From assembly GCA_024681175.1 (NCBI GenBank), contig JAILBI010000153.1, positions 1 to 9,814 of the forward strand: DNA of 9,814 nucleotides, written 5' to 3'. Both the position numbers and the translations under genes were made by a program. Numbering within the stretch: position 1 is the first letter of the stretch; each line of letters begins with the position of its first letter. Shown piece by piece: positions 8,037-9,814 of this stretch. The stretch is from Acholeplasmatales bacterium (GTDB taxonomy: Bacteria > Bacillota_I > Bacilli_A > Acholeplasmatales > Anaeroplasmataceae). The notes under the pieces are model-generated. The model was not told where the DNA came from and did no database searches. It was given only the letters and a program-made list of their open reading frames with translations.

Positions 8037-8972
8037 CTATTCCAAATCTACTCTTGGATTTACAACTTTATATAAGAAGTCACTTACTAAAATCATAAAT
8101 ATTACCAAGAATGAAATAAATACTGTCATACCCATAATTAAAGGATAATCAGAATTATTTATAGCTTTAATTAAAGTATTACCAAGTCCAGGAATAGAGA
8201 AAATATTTTCTACTACTAAACTACCTGTTAAAATAAACGCAATCATAGGTCCAGCATATGAAATAACTGGAGTTAATGAATTTCTTAATGTATGTTTAAA
8301 TAAAACCTTTAATGGAGATACTCCCTTAGCTTTAGCTGTTCTTACATAATCAGAACCAAGTACATCAAGTGTTGATGTTCTTGTTAAACGAGTTATATAA
8401 CTCATTGGATATAAAGATAATGCAATAACAGGCATAATATATTTTAATGCTGAATTTGATGTACCATAATTGATTGGGAAAGGTCCTTTAACACAAAACC
8501 AATATAAAAAGAATGCTGCAATAACAAATGATGGTACAGCAACCATTGCAGTTGTAAAAATCATGATGATACGATCTACTATTTTGCCTCTGTTAACTGC
8601 TGCAGTAACACCAAGGATAATACCGAATATGATTGCAACTGTTGCAGCAAGTAAACCATTTAATGCAGAATAGCCAAATCCATCAAATATTACTTCTGAT
8701 ACTTCTTTACCAGGATATGTTTTAATTGAAATACCAAAATCAAAAATAAAAGACTTTCTAGAATAATCAAGCCATTGAACAACTAAAGGTCTATCAAGAC
8801 CATATCTCTTTGTTAATGTCTCAATTCTTTGAGCATCCATTGCTTTTTCAGACAAGAATGGATTTCCAGGAACAGCTTGCATTACAAAGAATGTAATGGT
8901 TATAACAATGAATATTGTCAAAATAGCCATTAATATTCTCTTTACCAAGAACATAGCCGTCTTCGAGTTCAT
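8037..8972 (-). CDS. oppB: oligopeptide transporter permease OppB
   Basis: 311 residues, normal for OppB/DppB. The first membrane segment is at about 9-31, followed by the family motif QAVPGNPF (32-39), the external TKRYGLDRPLVVQWLDY (54-70) and DFGIS (78-82), then five more membrane segments. The EAA loop is DYVRTAKAKGVSPLKVLFKHTLRN at 208-231, and VVENIFSIPGLGNTL (253-267) is the usual signature near the end. The start is ATG at 8970-8972, five bases after GGAGGTG (8978-8984). A TTG thirty bases upstream (9000-9002) is in frame but has no visible binding site. This is the first gene of the opp operon. Its binding site sits in the loop of a small hairpin (8974-8991). Confidence 0.95.
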   Translation of the reverse strand: MNSKTAMFLVKRILMAILTIFIVITITFFVMQAVPGNPFLSEKAMDAQRIETLTKRYGLDRPLVVQWLDYSRKSFIFDFGISIKTYPGKEVSEVIFDGFGYSALNGLLAATVAIIFGIILGVTAAVNRGKIVDRIIMIFTTAMVAVPSFVIAAFFLYWFCVKGPFPINYGTSNSALKYIMPVIALSLYPMSYITRLTRTSTLDVLGSDYVRTAKAKGVSPLKVLFKHTLRNSLTPVISYAGPMIAFILTGSLVVENIFSIPGLGNTLIKAINNSDYPLIMGMTVFISFLVIFMILVSDFLYKVVNPRVDLE

Positions 8973-8973
8973 C

Positions 8974-8991
8974 AAACCACCTCCATGGTTT
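8974..8991 (-). promoter_or_regulatory. hairpin presenting the oppB ribosome binding site
   Basis: In minus-strand RNA AAACCA (8986-8991) pairs with TGGTTT (8974-8979), enclosing the six-base loop TGGAGG that contains the core of the ribosome binding site. The stem ends one base before the ATG. It is seen directly in the sequence, but only 6 bp long, so its effect on translation is uncertain. Confidence 0.4.
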
Positions 8992-9089
8992 TTAAAGTTC
9001 AAAAGAGGTTCAAATAAAGAACCCCAATCACCCCTAAATTAAAATAATATATTTTGATTTTAATCGAACCAAAAACCGATGTAAATTAC

Positions 9090-9160
9090 ATTATAAGTAT
9101 AATTTATCTAGTTAAGTTCAATAACGATATATTTTAAAACTCTATTCCGTTTTTGGACAA
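9090..9160 (-). promoter_or_regulatory. candidate promoter region of the opp operon
   Basis: Two minus-strand candidates lie between the upstream terminator and oppB. One is TTGTCC (9155-9160) and TAAAAT (9131-9136) with an 18-base spacer. The other is a perfect TATAAT (9090-9095) with only a poor -35 partner. They would give leaders of about 150 or 110 bases. The leader also contains a small GGTTC/GAACC hairpin (9007-9023). I cannot decide between them, and no clear T-box or other known riboswitch is seen. Confidence 0.35.
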
Positions 9161-9200
9161 AATAAAAAGAAAGTTAAATATCGGAATTTAACTTTCTTTT
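9161..9200 (-). terminator. intrinsic terminator overlapping a stop codon
   Basis: A perfect 15-bp stem (9165-9179 with 9186-9200) encloses a 6-base loop. Minus-strand RNA ends CTTTCTTTTTATTTTG. The upstream arm contains the TAA stop (9188-9190) and the last codons of the CrtO-like gene, so the terminator is embedded in the coding end. It separates that gene from the opp operon. Confidence 0.88.
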
Positions 9201-9784
9201 GTTCTTGATGCTTTTCTTTCTGCAAATTGCTTCATTTTATTTAATTTTGGTAAATTATATCTTAATGTAATTGCAGGAAGCATACAGCATATTAAATTAG
9301 TTATTGCAACAGGTACTAATACAGTTAACCAAATCATAGATGATGAATAATATATCCTATAATCTAGTAATAATACTAAGAATCCTAATGGATAAGATAT
9401 TTCGTGTATTAATACACCATAGCAAGCTTCAAGCATGAATCTAGATAAATATTTTGGATCTTTTGGATCTGCAACATGATTTTTATGAAAATCTGTAAAT
9501 CCTCCAAGCTCAGGAATGTGATCCTTCCACTTCTTCACTCCAAATTTTTCAAAAAATCTTAATAATCCTTTACTTGTATGAAAATATTTATGTTCTTCAT
9601 AAATAAATCCTTTTTCTGGTAATTTTCTAATTAAGGTTGCGATAATACCATCAATTATTATTTCAAATAATGTACCACCTACACTAAATATTAAATAATA
9701 CCACCAAGGATCAGAACCAAATAATGAATTTAATAATACTACAACAATATTAACAATTAATATTAATATAAAATATAATAACAT
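9188..9784 (-). CDS. CrtO-like (acyltransferase family) small integral membrane protein
   Basis: 198 residues with about four hydrophobic segments (near 1-20, 30-52, 122-142 and 150-172). Between them is a soluble part with FFEKFGVKKWKDHIPELGGF at 77-96 and YLSRFMLEACYGVLIHEISY at 112-131, then LRYNLPKLNK at 174-183. These blocks (an F-G-x-x-x-W-K-D-x-x-P-E-x-G core, an E-x-x-x-x-x-x-x-H helix and a final RYN-x-P-x-L) recall the family named after glycosyl-4,4'-diaponeurosporenoate acyltransferase CrtO. That enzyme acylates a carotenoid glycoside in staphylococci. No other carotenoid gene is in view, so the substrate here is probably different. The family call is from memory and the function is unproven. 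The start is ATG at 9782-9784 with AAGGGAG at 9791-9797. The promoter would lie beyond the right edge, and the gene has its own terminator. Confidence 0.85.
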   Translation of the reverse strand: MLLYFILILIVNIVVVLLNSLFGSDPWWYYLIFSVGGTLFEIIIDGIIATLIRKLPEKGFIYEEHKYFHTSKGLLRFFEKFGVKKWKDHIPELGGFTDFHKNHVADPKDPKYLSRFMLEACYGVLIHEISYPLGFLVLLLDYRIYYSSSMIWLTVLVPVAITNLICCMLPAITLRYNLPKLNKMKQFAERKASRTKES

Positions 9785-9814
9785 CCTATACTCCCTTATT
9801 TTTTATTAATAATA

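Noticed and set aside
8470..8673. Plus-strand open frame opposite oppB
   Set aside because: It is antisense to a well-conserved permease and has no supporting signals.
8973..9002. TTG start extending OppB by ten residues
   Set aside because: It has no ribosome binding site, and the extension would encode the strong GGAGGTG site itself; ATG at 8970-8972 is better placed.
9145..9160. A second IS3-like end near TTTTTGGACAAA
   Set aside because: The match is short, lacks the TGAACCC part, and overlaps a plausible promoter -35 box; chance is the simpler explanation.
1..9814. Mycoplasma-type code with TGA as tryptophan
   Set aside because: The tryptophan codons I checked are TGG, and all long frames are complete under the standard code; the absence of TGA stops among seven genes is too few to argue from.

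Overview
The window is very AT-rich, and every convincing gene is on the minus strand. The genes use the standard code: tryptophan positions are TGG, and the seven visible stops are four TAA and three TAG with no TGA. The composition, the Opp layout and the oversized charged insertions in the Opp ATPases suggest a low-GC Gram-positive or Mollicutes-like bacterium (an RF39, Acholeplasma or Erysipelotrichia type of lineage). That placement is inference.

Read in the direction of transcription, from high to low coordinates: (1) 9188-9784 encodes a small membrane protein resembling the CrtO-type acyltransferase family, ended by a hairpin terminator that overlaps its stop codon. (2) A spacer of about 200 bases holds candidate promoters and a leader. 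(3) 1914-8972 is a compact oligopeptide importer operon, oppB-oppC-oppD-oppF-oppA. Its genes are 2-13 bases apart or overlapping, and it ends in a strong intrinsic terminator at 1868-1904. (4) 910-1839 is a membrane-anchored alpha/beta-hydrolase-like protein whose nucleophile-elbow serine is replaced by valine. It has its own ribosome binding site and a long bipartite terminator. (5) 316-831 has no intact gene. It holds decayed coding sequence, overlapping inverted repeats, a lone IS3-like end sequence and an orphan minus-strand terminator. (6) 1-315 is the start of an ABC-2-type exporter ATPase that runs off the left edge.

The opp genes should form one machine. The lipoprotein OppA captures peptides outside the cell, OppB and OppC form the membrane channel, and OppD and OppF hydrolyse ATP. 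The most unusual feature is OppF: about 270 residues of proline-free, highly charged, probably coiled-coil sequence are inserted between Walker A and the Q-loop, roughly doubling the protein. OppD carries a smaller charged insertion at a different site plus an acidic tail. The second notable item is the probable pseudo-hydrolase just downstream of the operon.
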